Source: Adiantum capillus-veneris (lineage: Eukaryota > Streptophyta > Polypodiopsida > Polypodiales > Pteridaceae). From it: a stretch of DNA of 64,000 nt. Below, one piece after another: positions 9,621 to 21,767 of this stretch (positions within the stretch are counted from its first letter, which is position 1; the number at the start of each line of letters is the position of its first letter). A model generated the notes under the pieces. That model was not told the DNA's origin, did no database searches, and saw only the letters and a list, made by a program, of their open reading frames with translations. The DNA is taken from assembly GCA_014529385.2 (NCBI GenBank), contig CM043967.1, forward strand, positions 86,160,278 through 86,224,277, written 5' to 3'. A program made the translations under genes and the position numbers.

Positions 9621-10795
9621 CCAATCCCGTCAGACGACGGGAGACGACATCGACATCGGCGATTAGAGCCGTTTCGACACCGATTCTTGCATTTCGGCAT
9701 CGGCTCGACATTACTCCCATTATAGGCGGATTTTCGACATCCGACCCGACACAAGTTTCACGCGGACGACATTTTCTCGCGATCGACAATCGTGCTTGCC
9801 ACATGCACGGGTGAGGTGCCTCTACCATAGAAAAGTGACACTCGGCATTCTCTCTACGGCACGGTTTTTGGTTACGACATCTTTGGTGGCTATTCGACTA
9901 GCACATTTCTGCCTGGCAATGAAAATCGGCATATAGCGACACCGACATGCAGGTTACAGGTTACAAGGGGCTTTTTAGCTGGTTTACACACAGATTCTCT
10001 AGGTTTCTAGACACAGCACTTTCACAGGCGATTTGGCAGTCATTTCGACAACAGTTTCTCTGCGGTGGACATGTGCATTGATAAATGCATTTTTTTGTGA
10101 GCACACCTACTGCTACTAAGCTCTTTTAAGAGCAGATAACTCTGCAAGGATCACTTTTATTGCATGCAACAATTCTTGGTGCCTGTTTGAGTGCGGTTTA
10201 CTCATGTACGTTGAGTTGCAGACATTACCCATTGTACTGTGTAGAGCCATTTTTGGCTATTTTGGCAGATTTTCCCAGCCCTTTTTGAGACTCGGACCGG
10301 AAGAGCCCTTTTTGAGACTCTGGCTAGTCCTACTGTGTTTGCATTAGCCTTTGGAGGGTCGATAGCGTGAGGTTTTCTTTGAGATGGGGTATTCTCGAAT
10401 GTTGAGATACCTTCGGTGATACAGGTAGTTGGAGTTCCCCTTTCGGTACCCTCGCCATAGGACGTGTATCTGGATGGTTTTTTGTGCTTTTGACTCCGTG
10501 TTGGTGGTCACATGACATTGGTTTTGTGCAGTATAAGCCCAGTGATTGTTCTTTTTGAGCACTTTATATGTTTTTTGAGTTGAGTTCTGACTCCTCATAC
10601 AAAGGAGTCTCTCCTGGATTTTTCCTGCGAGTCCGTCTTATGCGTTCCTGGCAGTTTCTAGATGTTCTTACATAGTGATTGTACTACATTTTTGTTTGAG
10701 TTTTCTCTCATATTCACTCCTATTTTAGGGGGGAAACTGTGCTAAAATTGTCCCAGGCAATTCGCCATAAGTTTTTGGCTACATTCTCTTAATCA
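9621..10795. other. upstream region of copia element C1
   Basis: No gene is seen. The 16-bp word gccctttttgagactc occurs twice near 10,278-10,306. A copia 5' LTR should lie here, but the 3' LTR start (TGTTGGGTTTCAGG) is not repeated and no TGGTATCAGAGC primer site is present. The 5' end of C1 is therefore missing or replaced. Confidence 0.4.
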
Positions 10796-11720
10796 TGGCT
10801 ACAAGTAGTGCTTCCAAAAGAGAAGAGTACTACATCAAAAAGTTTTATGGCTCAAACTTTTGTCATTTGGCGGTAGTGTATGCAAGATGTTTTGATCAAC
10901 AAAGGCTTGGTCGCACCCTTGCATGAAAGAAGAGAAAATGTCTATAGTAATGATGAGTGGGATGACTTGAATGAACGTGCTATGGAAACCATTCGCCTGC
11001 ACCTTGGTGAATCCATTTACTTTACCATAATGGATAAGACCAACACCAAAGATTTGTGGGATGCTATGTGTCAGGCTTGGGATGGCAACAATGCCTTGAA
11101 CAAGGTTTTCTTGATGAAGAAATTGATGCGCATAAACGTGAAAGAAGGCAGTAATGTTAGTTCTCATTTGAACGCGTTCAACAACGTGTTTTCACTGCTT
11201 ACTTCAAAAGGTCTCAATTTCGATAATGAAATGAAAGCCATTTTCTTGCTATGTTCGCTTTTATTATCATGGGATACTTTCACATCCATAAGTAATTCTA
11301 CACTCAATGTCAAGCTAGATTTTAGTAGTGTTGCTGGTGCGTTGCTCACTAAGGAGATTCGACGTCAATATCTTGATGCAAGTGGGCTTGGTGATGCATA
11401 TGTGGCTAGTGGAAATCGTGACAAAAGGGAATTTCAAGGGCAGTGTGGTCGTAGCCACGATCGTTCTCACAGGATCACAGGCAAGGTCGTACCAAGAGTG
11501 TACCAAGAGTTGCGGCGGCAAAGACATGCGAAATGTAGTGTTACTACTGCCATAAAAAGGGACACTTGAAGAAAGATTTCCGCACAATGCAATGTGATAA
11601 GGGCAAAGAGAAAGCAAAGTCTGACAAACCTAAAATCAACGTGAAGATTGAAGAGCTTAATGTGGTTGAGTCTCCAGCCATTGAAGAAGTTTTTGAAGTG
11701 CTAAATGATGTGTTGATTTT
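10796..11720 (+). pseudogene. C1 gag
   Basis: The frame opens at ATG 10796 (MATSSASKREEYY), stops after about 26 codons, then runs openly from about 10,880 to 11,569. The open part matches the copia gag type, with IMDKTNTKDLWDAMCQAWDG, VFLMKKLMRINVKEG and VSSHLNAFNNVFSLL. A frameshift near 11,525 moves the zinc knuckle into another frame, where it reads CYYCHKKGHLKKDF, the last Cys replaced by Phe. Not functional. Confidence 0.75.
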
Positions 11721-11729
11721 CACATAGAT

Positions 11730-12053
11730 TTGATCCATGATGCATTGTTAGCTCATGATGAGTGTTATGTGCAGAATTGGATTGTGGACTCAAGTGCTAG
11801 CTTTCATGTGACTCCTCACAAGGAGTGGTTTTCTACATACACTGCCATGCATTGCACAGTGAATCTAGGCAATTCTTATGATCTTGATATATGGGGTGTG
11901 GGCAACATCAAGTTTTCTATGCGTAATGGCACTGAGTTTATGCTGCATAATGTCAGACATGTACCCAAATTAACAAAGAGTTTGATGTCACAGCTGGATA
12001 GTTGGATGATTTGGGTTACACTACTACATTTGCTCATGGTTCTTGGATCATAA
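11730..12053 (+). pseudogene. C1 protease
   Basis: The reading NWIVDSSASFHVTPHKEWF is the copia protease active site. The usual D-S-G-A-S has become D-S-S-A-S, so the active-site Gly is lost. The downstream landmark LHNVRHVPKLTKSLMS, typical of the protease C-terminus, is intact, and the frame then breaks. Confidence 0.75.
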
Positions 12054-12159
12054 AGAAGGGAAATCTGGTCATGCTTAAAGGCCAAAAGTCTGGCTCATTG
12101 TGCTCACTTTATGTCTCTTCTATGAAAGAGAATTCTATTTGTGTAGTCGAGCTGCCGTC

Positions 12160-12965
12160 CACATAGTTGTGGCATAGCCGGCGAGGACATATGAGTGAAA
12201 ATGGAATGAAAGTCTTGCAATGTTCTAGTTATATCCCTGTGTTAGATTACTCTAACTTATCTCTATGTGAGCATTGTATCTATGGCAAACAGCCTACGTT
12301 GACATCAACGCCTTTGGACAAAGAGTTAGGGAGTCCTCTAGATCTCATACATAGCGACTTGTACGGACCTATGCCAGTCAAGTCTCTAGGGGGAGTGTTA
12401 TACTTCCTAACATTCATAGAAAACTCTACTAGAAAGGTTGGGTTTATCTCTTGAAACAGAAGAGCGACTTCTTCAGTGTCTTCCAAAAGTTCTTAGCATT
12501 GGTCAGAACCAATCATCCAGAAAGCTTAAAGCTTTGCGCAGTGATAATGGAGGCGAGTACATCTCTTTCAAGTTCAAGGAATTTTGCAGCAAAAGAGGCA
12601 TTAGAAGGCAGTTTACCACTCCTTACACACCCACCCAAAACGGTGTGGCAGAGAGAATGAATAGAACCATTCAGAAATAGGTCACTTCTATGTTGTCTCT
12701 ACGGCCAACTTACCTCAAGAATTTTGGGGAGAAGCTGTTACGATGGCTGCTTACTTGATCAATCGGTCACCTAGTACTACTCTAAAGTACAAGGTTCCGC
12801 GGGAAATGTGGACGGGCAAAAAACCAAGCTATGACAGACTATGTGTATTTGGGTGTGAGTCATTCTCACATGTGCCAAAAGCGCTTGGACAAAAGCTGGA
12901 CCCCAAATCACACAAGTGCATCTTCATGGGATATGGTGTAGACAGAGAGATGGGTTATCGTCTCT
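12160..12965 (+). pseudogene. C1 integrase
   Basis: The zinc-binding region keeps H..GHMSENGMKVL and CEHCIYGKQ. The catalytic core keeps LIHSDLYGPM (first Asp), [12 protein letters not shown] (second Asp) and [13 protein letters not shown] (Glu). The pieces are spread over two frames with a shift near 12,450 and a TAG near 12,680. The C-terminal part (WTGKKPSYDRLCVFGCESF) is also present. It would join cDNA to target DNA in the nucleus if intact. Confidence 0.8.
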
Positions 12966-14700
12966 GACACCCAAAATCTAAGAAGGTCATACGTAGCTCA
13001 CATGTGATATTCAACAAGTCTAAGATGCATAAAATTCTAGTCAAAGATTGAGTATCGCAAAGTACGGTTTGAGGATGTCCCCTCACCTCCAGTTACACAG
13101 AATGTTGGGCGTGCTAGTGATGTACCTTCTACTAGCACACACACACACATGTTGCTCCAGAGAGAGAGAGGAATCCAACAGTCAGGAACTTTGGAGATCT
13201 ACTCGTACATCTCGTGCACCTGAGCGTTTTGAGCCAGGATTGGACTACTTGCTATTCACTGATTGTGGTGAACCCACTTGCTACAAAGAGGCCGTTAAAA
13301 TGGACGATAGCATAAAGTAGGAAGAAGCTATGCAATTTGAGTAGTATTACTCGATTTTAGATTGATCCCGAGCCTAAGTATGAGGCAGATTGGTTGCTAA
13401 AGGGTTCAAGCAAACGAAAGGCATGGATTTCGATGGAATATTTTCTTGAGTAGTCAAGATGACTACATTTCGTCTTGTGCTTGGACTATTAGGCATTGAG
13501 GACTTAAACTGGTCCAAATGGATGTGAAGGCAGTGTTTCTTCATGGGAATCTTGAAGAGGATGTTTACATGAAACAGTCATAGGGTTTTGCGATAAAGCC
13601 TGAGAAGCCAACACGGGAAGAACTGGTTTGTAGACTCAAGAAAGATTTGTATGGATTAAAGCAAGGCTCAAGGAAATGGTACATCAAGTTTGATAAGTAC
13701 ATTTAGCCCCAAGGTTACATACGGAGCCAAGAGGATCACTGTTTGTACACAAAGAGGTTGAATGATGGTTCCCTCATCATTCTCATTTTGTACATGGATG
13801 ATATGCTCATAGCTGGGAAGTCAAAAGATGAGATTGCACTTCTCAAGGATGCCTTGAGCAAGCAGTTTGCTATGAAAGATTTGGGTGATGCACATCACTT
13901 TCTTGGTATGTGTATCAAGAGAGATCGCAAACATGCTATACTTGAACTTTCGCAGGAAGAGTATATTCACAAGGTCTTGCAACGTTTTAATATGCAAGGG
14001 GGAAAAGCCTTGAGTACCCCTATGGCTGCATACAAAAAACTTAGCAAGCATGATTGTCCCAAATCGGATGTTGAAAAGGTAGAGATGGCAAACGTGTCGT
14101 ATTCTTTGGCAGTTGGCAGTCTTATGTTTTCCATGATTAGCACACAGCTAGACATTGCATATGCAGTGGAAGTGGTCAGCAGGTTTATGGCAAATCCAGG
14201 GATTGGGAAGCAGTGAAGCACATCTTGAGATACGTAAAGGGATCAGCTAGCAAGTGCTTTTGCTTTGGGAATAGTGATGCATCCATGGTTGGATACATTG
14301 ATTCGAATTATGTAGGTTGTGTGGACACTAGGTGATCCACATCTAGCTATATTTTCTTATTTGTTGGAGCTGCAGTTTCTTGGAGGTCATGTATCCAGAA
14401 TTGCACTTCATCTTCCACCACTGAGGTAGAGTATGTTGCAATTTCTAGTTCCAGTAAGGAAGTTGTGTGGTTATCTCGTCTAGTGGGAGATTTTGGTATA
14501 CACTAGACTCCAGTGCTACATTGTGTTAGTCAGAGTGCGATTGCATTAGCAAAGAACCCCGTGTTTCACTCTAGGTCAAAACACATAGAGGTTAGATCAT
14601 GTGGTACGAGATATTTTGGCTAGCAACCGCATTGAGTTTGTCAAAGTTCACACGAATGAAAACCCAGTGGATGATCTAACAAAGAGCCTAGCCTCAGAGT
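12966..14700 (+). pseudogene. C1 reverse transcriptase and RNase H
   Basis: Landmarks in order are KGFKQTKGMDFDGIFS, LYGLKQGSRKWYIKFD, LILYMDDMLIAG (the Y-M-D-D box, near 13,790), then RNase H pieces SSTTEVEYVAISSSSKEVVW and AKNPVFHSRSKHIEV. The longest open piece is 13,743-14,216. Several stops and shifts are present, so no product is expected. Confidence 0.8.
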
Positions 14701-14820
14701 GCTTCGCATGCTGCATAGAAATGATGGGCATAGGGTGAAGCTACACTCATGCTTCACGGTTTTGTACATTTGTACATAGTAGCCCCTACATTCTTTAGCC
14801 ACTTGGGCAATGTTGGCCTT

Positions 14821-15050
14821 CAAGTGGGAGATTGTTGGGTTTCAGGCCCGTGGCCAGTTATGATCGAGCAAACGACCACCCACTTATTATTTGGTTCATA
14901 AAGATAATAAGGAGTGTGAGAGCTATTCTCTCACAAGCTCCACCAAAGGGTCTATGTACTATGTTCTTCCCTTCCCCCTTCTCCTTCCCTCTCTTGCACA
15001 CTTCGCATCAGCACCATCAGCATATGACCCTGCAACCTACAAGACATCAT
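14821..15050 (+). repeat. C1 polypurine tract and 3' LTR start
   Basis: The polypurine tract CAAGTGGGAGAT leads into TGTTGGGTTTCAGGCCCG at 14833, the expected LTR start. The right limit is a guess set where PPR-like sequence resumes; no target duplication could be identified. Confidence 0.5.
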
Positions 15051-16481
15051 TGAGGGTTTCAAAGAAGGCATTTGTAATCAGCCTATTCTTGTATGCCACA
15101 ATTCTTGTATGTAGCAACAAGTCGAGCATAACTGGAAATCATAAACCACTAATGCCTTTGTTGTGCGTATACTCCTATAAGAGCACTTTGAGAGACTTTT
15201 TCTATTGAGAAACCCTCATTTCCCATCTTGTGAAAATATACCAGACCTTCCTTACCACAACCATGTGTGAGCATATCATGCAATCAATGCACTCCAAGAG
15301 AGGATGTCCATCAAGAAATTTTTGTGCTTTCATGAGTGCACCCCATTTGGCATACATATCGATCAAAGAAGACCCAAGCATGACATCTTTCTCTAGGAGC
15401 CCCTAAGACCACAGGCTTTCAAGGTGCAAGAATAGGTTGGATAAAGGTCTTCCCTTTGCATACATTAAAATATCTTAGAGCTTCCTTGCAATAGCCATGT
15501 TGGGCATATCTTCAATCAGTATGTCCAAGTGATGACATTTGAGAGAAGAAGCCCATGAAGAACTTATTGTCCTTTCATGGCCACACACATTTGGCATACA
15601 TTTCAACCAAAGCACTAGCAAGCATGTTTCTCCAACAACCCCTGAATAGCGAGCAATGCTATTGTGAAGTTTCTCAACCATGTCAACATCTTGCATAAGG
15701 TCACAAGCCTTCAAAATGCAAGCATGGGTGATTGCATCTAGAGAGAGGCATTTGCTTCACATTTGTTGGAACTTCCTTGCTACATCCATGTTGGTCATAT
15801 CTTTCAATCCGCGTGTTCCATGATGACATTCCAAGTAGGAAGCACATCACTTAAGAGCATCCAACAATATCAAATGAGAGCTTCATCGACCAACCTTTCT
15901 TGAGCATATTCTCCTATAAGAGAACTCCAAGAGACATTTTCTAGTGAGAAATTTTCACTTCTCACAACCATGTTGGGCACATCTTGAAATCAATGGGCTT
16001 CAAGTGAGGACATCTTTCTTTCTTGATTGCACCACATTCGGCATACATATCGATCGAAGCATCACCAACCATGCTCTAATAGCCCCTGACTAGCCATTGA
16101 ATCATGAATTCTCACACCCTTGTGAAGGCCTTGTGTAAGACCACTGATTTCCAAGGTGCAAGCATGGGTGAATGCATTTGGAGAAAGGCCTTCCATTCAC
16201 ATCCTACTAAGATAAACCAGAGCTTCCTTGCCACAACCATGTTGAGCATTGGGTAATGACATCAATTTGGAAACACTGCAAATCTAAACATTCCAGCCAT
16301 TGACTTGTTCAAAGCTTGCAAACTGCTCTCTATAACTAGTGCAAAGGAAGACAATCCAAGTGAGCTTGGAGTGGCCTTAAAAAAATTCTTATGAAATCTT
16401 GCAATCATGAGGACACTACATTTGGTATACATATCAATCAAAGCACTACCAAGTACGCTTCACTTTCCTTATTGCTGGTGG
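15051..16481 (-). pseudogene. PPR (pentatricopeptide repeat) gene remnant
   Basis: Repeated fragments on the minus strand resemble the degenerate ~35-residue units of plant organelle RNA-binding PPR proteins of the PLS kind. Examples are LKACDLMQDVDMVEKLH, SICMPNGVH and SWSALIAYAH once gaps are allowed. The same phrases recur at intervals: an AGCTTCCTTGC..CCATGTTG block lies near 15,240, 15,480, 15,770 and 16,210, and a CTCCTATAAGAG block near 15,170 and 15,910. Stops and shifts occur in every unit. The remnant ends where the G4 LTR begins. In plants PPR proteins edit or process organelle transcripts; this copy is dead. Confidence 0.65.
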
Positions 16482-17051
16482 TGTTGGGTCACAAATTATG
16501 GTTTGCATTTCACTAGGAAGGGCACTATAAAGTGGGAGTATAATCATCTCTAGAACTCTCTCATACAAGATTTGGCATGATTGTAGCCAAAGAACATGCC
16601 TGCATGATTCAACCGATCTATGTTGTCTACTCAAAGAAAGAGACAGGTCACAAGGGCACGAGATCCCTCAGCATCATGACGCCATTGCCACTCCTTGGAT
16701 CCCAAGAAAATTCTAACAATGATTGCCCCTCTCAAATCCAGATTCACCAACAAAGTGCATTAGCCAAACTAAAAGTATGGACCTACACCTCTATCTCTAT
16801 TATGTATACCAACTACTCTAATAGAAATCCATTGAGCATGAAAAAATCCACTCTTGTAGAGTTTTAGAGAAGAAAATCTAGATCTGGCCATGGAAATCTC
16901 TCTTAGGCAAGTCATCTAGCAAGGATACTTAACTACATGTGAGACCAAAGGGGGTATAGAACCTGTCTCTCCACCCCACCTCTACCCCTTATATAAGAAA
17001 CCCTCAAGCTTGCTTCATACTAACCTCTGGCCTCTAGCCCTTGGCCTGACA
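16482..17051 (-). repeat. G4 3' LTR
   Basis: The plus strand starts TGTTGGGTCACAA and ends GGCCTGACA, giving matching inverted ends (TGTTGGG against TGTCAGG). It abuts a polypurine tract with two spacer bases. A TATA-like CTTATATAAG lies near 16,988-16,997. A second copy is not present, so the left boundary rests on the inverted ends alone. Confidence 0.55.
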
Positions 17052-17286
17052 TTACTCCCCCTTGGAGAAGCATTTTCATCCTCAAAAACAAAAGTGGAAA
17101 GTTTCTTCTTAAGAACGCTAATGTTTTTCAAAATGGCACCTTCTTCAGTTCTATCTTTCCATTTGACTAATGCCTAATGACGCACATGATAATGCATACA
17201 TAGATCATGATAGTTGAGAATATGCTCAGGTTCATGCGGCTGGGTTGGAGGCTCAATGCAAGACTTGACATAAACGACTTACAATA

Positions 17287-18344
17287 TCAGATGAATGTGA
17301 GAGTGTGTAGGTAAAGAAGTTTGTATGCCATATCTCCAACTCTCTTAAGTATCTTAAAAGGCCCACAAAATCTTGGAGATAATTTAGGTGCTGGCCTAGT
17401 CTTCAGACTTTCTGAATGATTTGGTACACACAAAAATATCTCTTTCCCTTCCCCAAGGGTAGCTTGATGATGCATGCTTTTTATCCCGTTATTGTGCTTG
17501 TTAGACATTTCGACGAGCCAATCTTAACATTTCCATGTGGTCTTGGAGAAACTCCTTGACCTGCTGAATTTTCTCAGTTGCGAACCCCACCAAAACTGGT
17601 GACCTAGGTTGAAAACCATACATAAACATGAAAGGACTAAAAACACTTGTCACATGCTTAACACTATTGTAAGCAAACTCAAGAATAGGGAGATAATCTT
17701 TCCAATCCGATTTCTTTTTGCTAACATATGCTCGTAGCATATCCTCTAGCACTTGATTAACATGTTTAGGCTGATCATTTGTTTCAAGATGATGTGCAAT
17801 CCTTATGTTGAGTTGTGCACCCAATCATTTAAACATAGCCCTCCAAAAATGACTCTTAAAGTTGGGATCATGATCACTCACAATATTGTTGGGCAACCCA
17901 TATAGCGTGTACAAATTTTCACCAAATAACTTAGCTAACTTTGGAGTTTTAATTGTGGACTTGGTTGGAATAAACTTGCGTCAACCGATCTATGACCACC
18001 CATACCGAGTAATGACCTTGTATAGTGGTTGGTAAACCCACAATGAATCCCATAGAGATAGTTTCCCATTTTCCATGTGAGACCTCTTGCTTTTAGCTGC
18101 TCTGCTTTATTCACTTGACATTGTTGGCAATGCAAGGCATATACCTGTGTAAACTTGGCCTTTAAAATTGTCCTCGTATGAGTGCATACGTTTTCTTTAT
18201 GACTGGGTGCCCTGCATTGGAATTGTCATGACATTCATAAAGAATTTGGCACCTAATGTTTGTGTCCATTGGTACACAAACTCTCCACTTGTGGAGTAGG
18301 TACTCATCATGTATAACAAAAATTCTTTCATGTTTGGAGCTCAC
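17287..18344 (-). pseudogene. G4 integrase
   Basis: The zinc-binding domain reads LYECHDNSNAGHPVIKKTYA and CQQCQVNKAEQ (the H-H-C-C motif). The core keeps WKDYLPILEFAYNSVKH and FMFMYGFQPRSP. The C-terminal part keeps KLSPRFCGPFKILKRVG, a normal gypsy integrase C-terminus. It is in at least four pieces across frames, and the block holding the first catalytic Asp is badly damaged. Confidence 0.75.
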
Positions 18345-19164
18345 AACTCAAAAGAGGAGAACTAGTTGTGGAGGTTAAAGGTACACTACTAGCATTTGAG
18401 TGAGAAGGATCCCTCATTTTCACATGGATCCACACTTTGGAGTATGTTTCATCATGCTCATATTTTCCCTTGAGAGATTCCAAAAACTCACTTTGAAGCT
18501 CATTGAAAAGAAGAGAGTTGATCTCAGGCATACTACGAAGAGAATCAATTACCACATTATATCGTGCTTTATGATATCGTAGCTTTTCATCATACTCCTA
18601 AGAATCTCAGCCCACCTAGCCTTTCAACCCTTCAAATCTATCTTTTGTGTAAACCATTTTGTGTCTAAGTTCGTGAATCCCATCCTATTTGCTTAGGAAT
18701 ATATTCTTGGTATCTTTATTGCGCCCCCTTTCCTCTTCTTTATAAATCATTGTCTTGGTATTCTTTAACAAGTCATCCACATCTTTTTGAGAGATAAGGT
18801 GCAACCCCTCTAGATTGGATTCTCGGTCCTATGGACCAGGGGTGCTCTTGCTAGACACGATTGTTTGCATAAACCCTAGTTTCCTCATTAACTTGGCCCT
18901 TGATTGAATACTTCATAAATTTCACAAGCATATCAGACATCTTATTGACATCCGCATTCAATTGCGCAAAATTAGACTTAAAACGGTCAAGTGTGTTTGT
19001 AGTGCTCTAAACTTTTAGATATAAAGAAATTCAATGCTATCATTCAGCCCCATTGCCATGCGGGCACCCTCCATTAGAATAGCTGACCATAGGGTAGCAG
19101 AAGGCCAAAATGGTGCATGATTTTCAAAATCAAACGTATGTTGCATGTCAATATTGGAATCCAT
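18345..19164 (-). pseudogene. G4 gag start fused to RNase H tail by deletion
   Basis: The ATG at 19162-19164 opens a gag-like start (MDSNIDMQHTFDFENHAPFW) of 49 codons to a stop. A gag-like stretch KFMKYSIKGQVNEETRV follows near 18,900. By about 18,660 the sequence is already the end of RNase H (YDEKLRYHKARYNVVIDS, then LRSMPEINSL, corresponding to the usual NVVADALSR). Protease, RT and most of RNase H are missing between. Confidence 0.6.
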
Positions 19165-20160
19165 GGCGTAACATAATGTGCTAGCCAGAGAAAAGATGTA
19201 TCTTAGAGAGAAAGTCGTCTATCGGAACCGGCTAACATGCATAATACAAGAATCCAAAGGCTACAAGAGTGAGCCTACATCTCGAAGGAAGAATCCATCA
19301 TCATCACAAACACAAGCATCATCGGCCAATCGCGACATTTGCCATTATTGGAAAGCCCATAAAAAAAGACCGTGTCTAGTCCGATGACTAATAATTATCA
19401 ACTTGCAAATAGCAAAAAGGTTGTGCTAGATATTATCAACTTTGTATAGTGAAACCCATGGTTGATGTTGTTTTGCTAGTCTAAAGCATCCCCAAATGAA
19501 GAATATCAAAGAGATGTGTACTTTCAAAATTCTCTAGAATTTTCCGAATTTGCAAAGATTTGACAACTTTGCTTTGCCTCGTCTTTGCTCACTTCTTTTA
19601 ACTTCCCTTGGTAGCTTGTACTTTGCTTGTGAGAACAGATGCAATGAGATGAGGAGGGTGTGCCGTGGGCACCTTCCTTTGGGTTTTTTATTTTTTGAAC
19701 TCAAGGTTAGCAAGTTGTCTTAACAAGACAACCTAGCTTTGCCCTCTTTAAATACCCAAAGCTTCCTTACCAAACCTACCAATCTCATCATGAATTTGTT
19801 GGCATGACAACTTCTATGCTATATATAATGCAGCTTAAATTTTTCAAGGAAGGAGAGGGCCTCCATGTGTCACTCTCTGGTTCACTTCAAAAATACACCT
19901 TACAATGAAGCTTGGGACTTGTGAACCTTTTGAACTTTCAACGTGACAAGTTTAAAAGAATGGAGTTGACTCTACTTTTCTTTTTGAAGGGAGACTGTAC
20001 TTGTCCTTTTGAAATCCAATTGAAGGGTGGCCCAACTTTGTTTTTTGAAGGCCAATGGCCATAAAACCTTTAAAATTTAGAGATCTGTTAATATGTACTC
20101 TCACAAAAGTTTACCGGTTTATTTCAAAGCAAACTTTGAATCTAGCTAGGATTTTGTAAT
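19165..20160. other. spacer between G4 and copia C2
   Basis: No gene is visible. It should hold the G4 5' LTR and the C2 3' LTR, but neither known LTR start is found. It contains one copy of a 72-bp dispersed repeat (19813-19884). Confidence 0.4.
19813..19884. repeat. 72-bp dispersed repeat, copy 1
   Basis: It matches 30935-31006 in the same orientation at about nine in ten positions, with the shared core caaggaaggagagggcctcc. It may be a fragment of a longer repeat family. Confidence 0.7.
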
Positions 20161-20169
20161 CTTAGCTTG

Positions 20170-21700
20170 TTAAAAAACACCTTGCTGTCCCTCTTCCAAA
20201 AGTGTGCGTATGAAGTGATATCTCACCTCAATGTGCCAAATTGTCCTTGAATGAAAGTCTAAGTTTTTTGCAAGATGGATAGCGCTTTGGCTATCATTGT
20301 ACAAGACACATTTGTCTTGTTTGAATCCAAGCTCTTCTAAGAATCTGTGAAGCCACATAATGTCTTTGCTTGCCTCTGTCATTGCTACATACTCTGCTTT
20401 TGTGGTAGAAAGTGAGACCACTTTTTGTAGCTTTGAAGCTTAGCTTATTGCTGTGCCTCCAACCGTGAAGACATAGCCAGTAGTGCTCCTTCAAGTATCT
20501 TTGTCACCTGCCATATCTGCATCAGTATACCCTTGAAGAAAAATATAAGCTCCTCCAAAATACAAAGAATTTGTTGTTGTCCCTTTCAGATACCTGTATC
20601 CACTTCACAACTTGCTAGTGCTCTTTACCTGGGTTATCCATGAACCTACTTAAACTCCCACTGCATGACTGCATGTACAATGTCTAGCCTTGTCCAGACC
20701 ATCGCTACATAAGAGAACCTACTGCTGCAGCATATGGAACTTAGACATATAGGCTATCTCCTCTTTTCTACCTTTGGACACATATCCTTGTTTAGTTTAA
20801 AGTGACCAGCCAAAGGTGTAGAAAAAATTTATGCATTTTGCACTGCAAACATTCCTAGTACCTTCTTGATGTAACCCTCTTGAGATAGCTTTATTGTCTT
20901 CTTTTTCCTGTCCCTTGATATCTTCATATCAAGTATCCTCTTTGCAGCACCTAAATCTTTCATTGAAAAAAAATTAGATAGCTCCTCTTTTAGGTCTTTG
21001 ATGTCCTGCATGTTAGCACTTGCAATTAACATGTCATCAATATACAACATTAGGATTATGAACTTCCCATCTCCCAAATTCTTCGTGTAGATGCAATGAT
21101 CTGAGTTGTACCTTCTGAATCCATGATCCAGCATCCATCAATCGAACTTCAAGTACCATTGTCTTGATGCTTTCTTTAAACTATACAAGCTCTTCTTTAA
21201 TCTGCAAAACATTTTCTCCTTATCTTTAACTTCATGCCCCTATGGTTGAAGCATGTAAATTTCCTCCTCTAAGTCACCTGTGAGGGAATGATGTATTTAC
21301 ATCCATTTGCTCAAGATTCAAATCATGAGCAGCCACAAGGCTTAAGACAAGCTTAAGCCTTGTGAGAAAATATTTCATTGAAGTCAATACCTTTCTTTTG
21401 AGAAAACCCTTTTACCACAAGCCTAGACTTGTACCTTTTCTTTCCGCCTTCTTCTTCCTTCAACTTGTACACCCATTTGTTTTGAAGTTCCTACTTACCT
21501 TTAGGCAACTCAACCAGCTCCCATGTTTGGTTGTGATATAATGAGTCCATCTCCACTTGGACTCATTACATTGCAACTCCCATGTTTGGTTGCGATGTAA
21601 TGAGTCCATCTCCACTTGCATGCTCTTTATCCATTCTCCTTTGGATTCGTGCTGCATAGCTTTCTCGTCTCTCTAGAATGTGAGATCAAGAGACGGTTGA
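20170..21700 (-). pseudogene. C2 reverse transcriptase and RNase H
   Basis: RT is marked by LDHGFRRYNSDHCIYTK and LMLYIDDMLIASANMQD (the Y-I-D-D box), RNase H by LSTTKAEYVAMTEASKDIMW and YNDSQSAIHLAKN. The start of the RT region contains a 59-bp tandem duplication (21518-21618). Stops and shifts are spread through it. Confidence 0.8.
21518..21618. repeat. 59-bp tandem duplication inside C2 RT
   Basis: A 42-bp block at 21518-21559 recurs at 21577-21618 with two differences. A 59-bp period is not a multiple of three, so the duplication shifts the frame. Confidence 0.85.
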
Positions 21701-21767
21701 AGGAAGGAATAACCCTTTCTAGAGGTCTACTTGCTCTTGTAGACCTTTGAAGAATAAGTTGAGTCTC

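Larger units (their letters stand above)
10796..15050 (+). mobile_element. decayed Ty1/copia element C1
   Basis: The order gag, protease, integrase, RT, RNase H, polypurine tract, LTR start is the copia order and all on the plus strand. The frames are broken by many stops and shifts. The polypurine tract CAAGTGGGAGAT at about 14,821 is followed by TGTTGGG, a standard start for a copia 3' LTR. The LTR end is uncertain because PPR-like sequence follows. Confidence 0.8.
16482..19164 (-). mobile_element. internally deleted Ty3/gypsy element G4
   Basis: On the minus strand a gag start at 19164 is followed within 500 bp by the RNase H tail, then integrase, a polypurine tract (17054-17066, minus-strand CCAAGGGGGAG) and a 3' LTR (16482-17051). 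Protease, RT and most of gag have been deleted. The 5' LTR is not found to the right. It is not closely related to G1-G3: the integrase is of a different, more standard gypsy type. It sits inside the PPR remnant. Confidence 0.7.

Noticed and set aside
7577-9828. Open frames encoding Ser-Leu, Arg-Glu or Thr-His runs over the AG/CT/CA tracts
   Set aside because: They are translations of dinucleotide repeats; every frame is open there and no non-repeat part resembles a protein.
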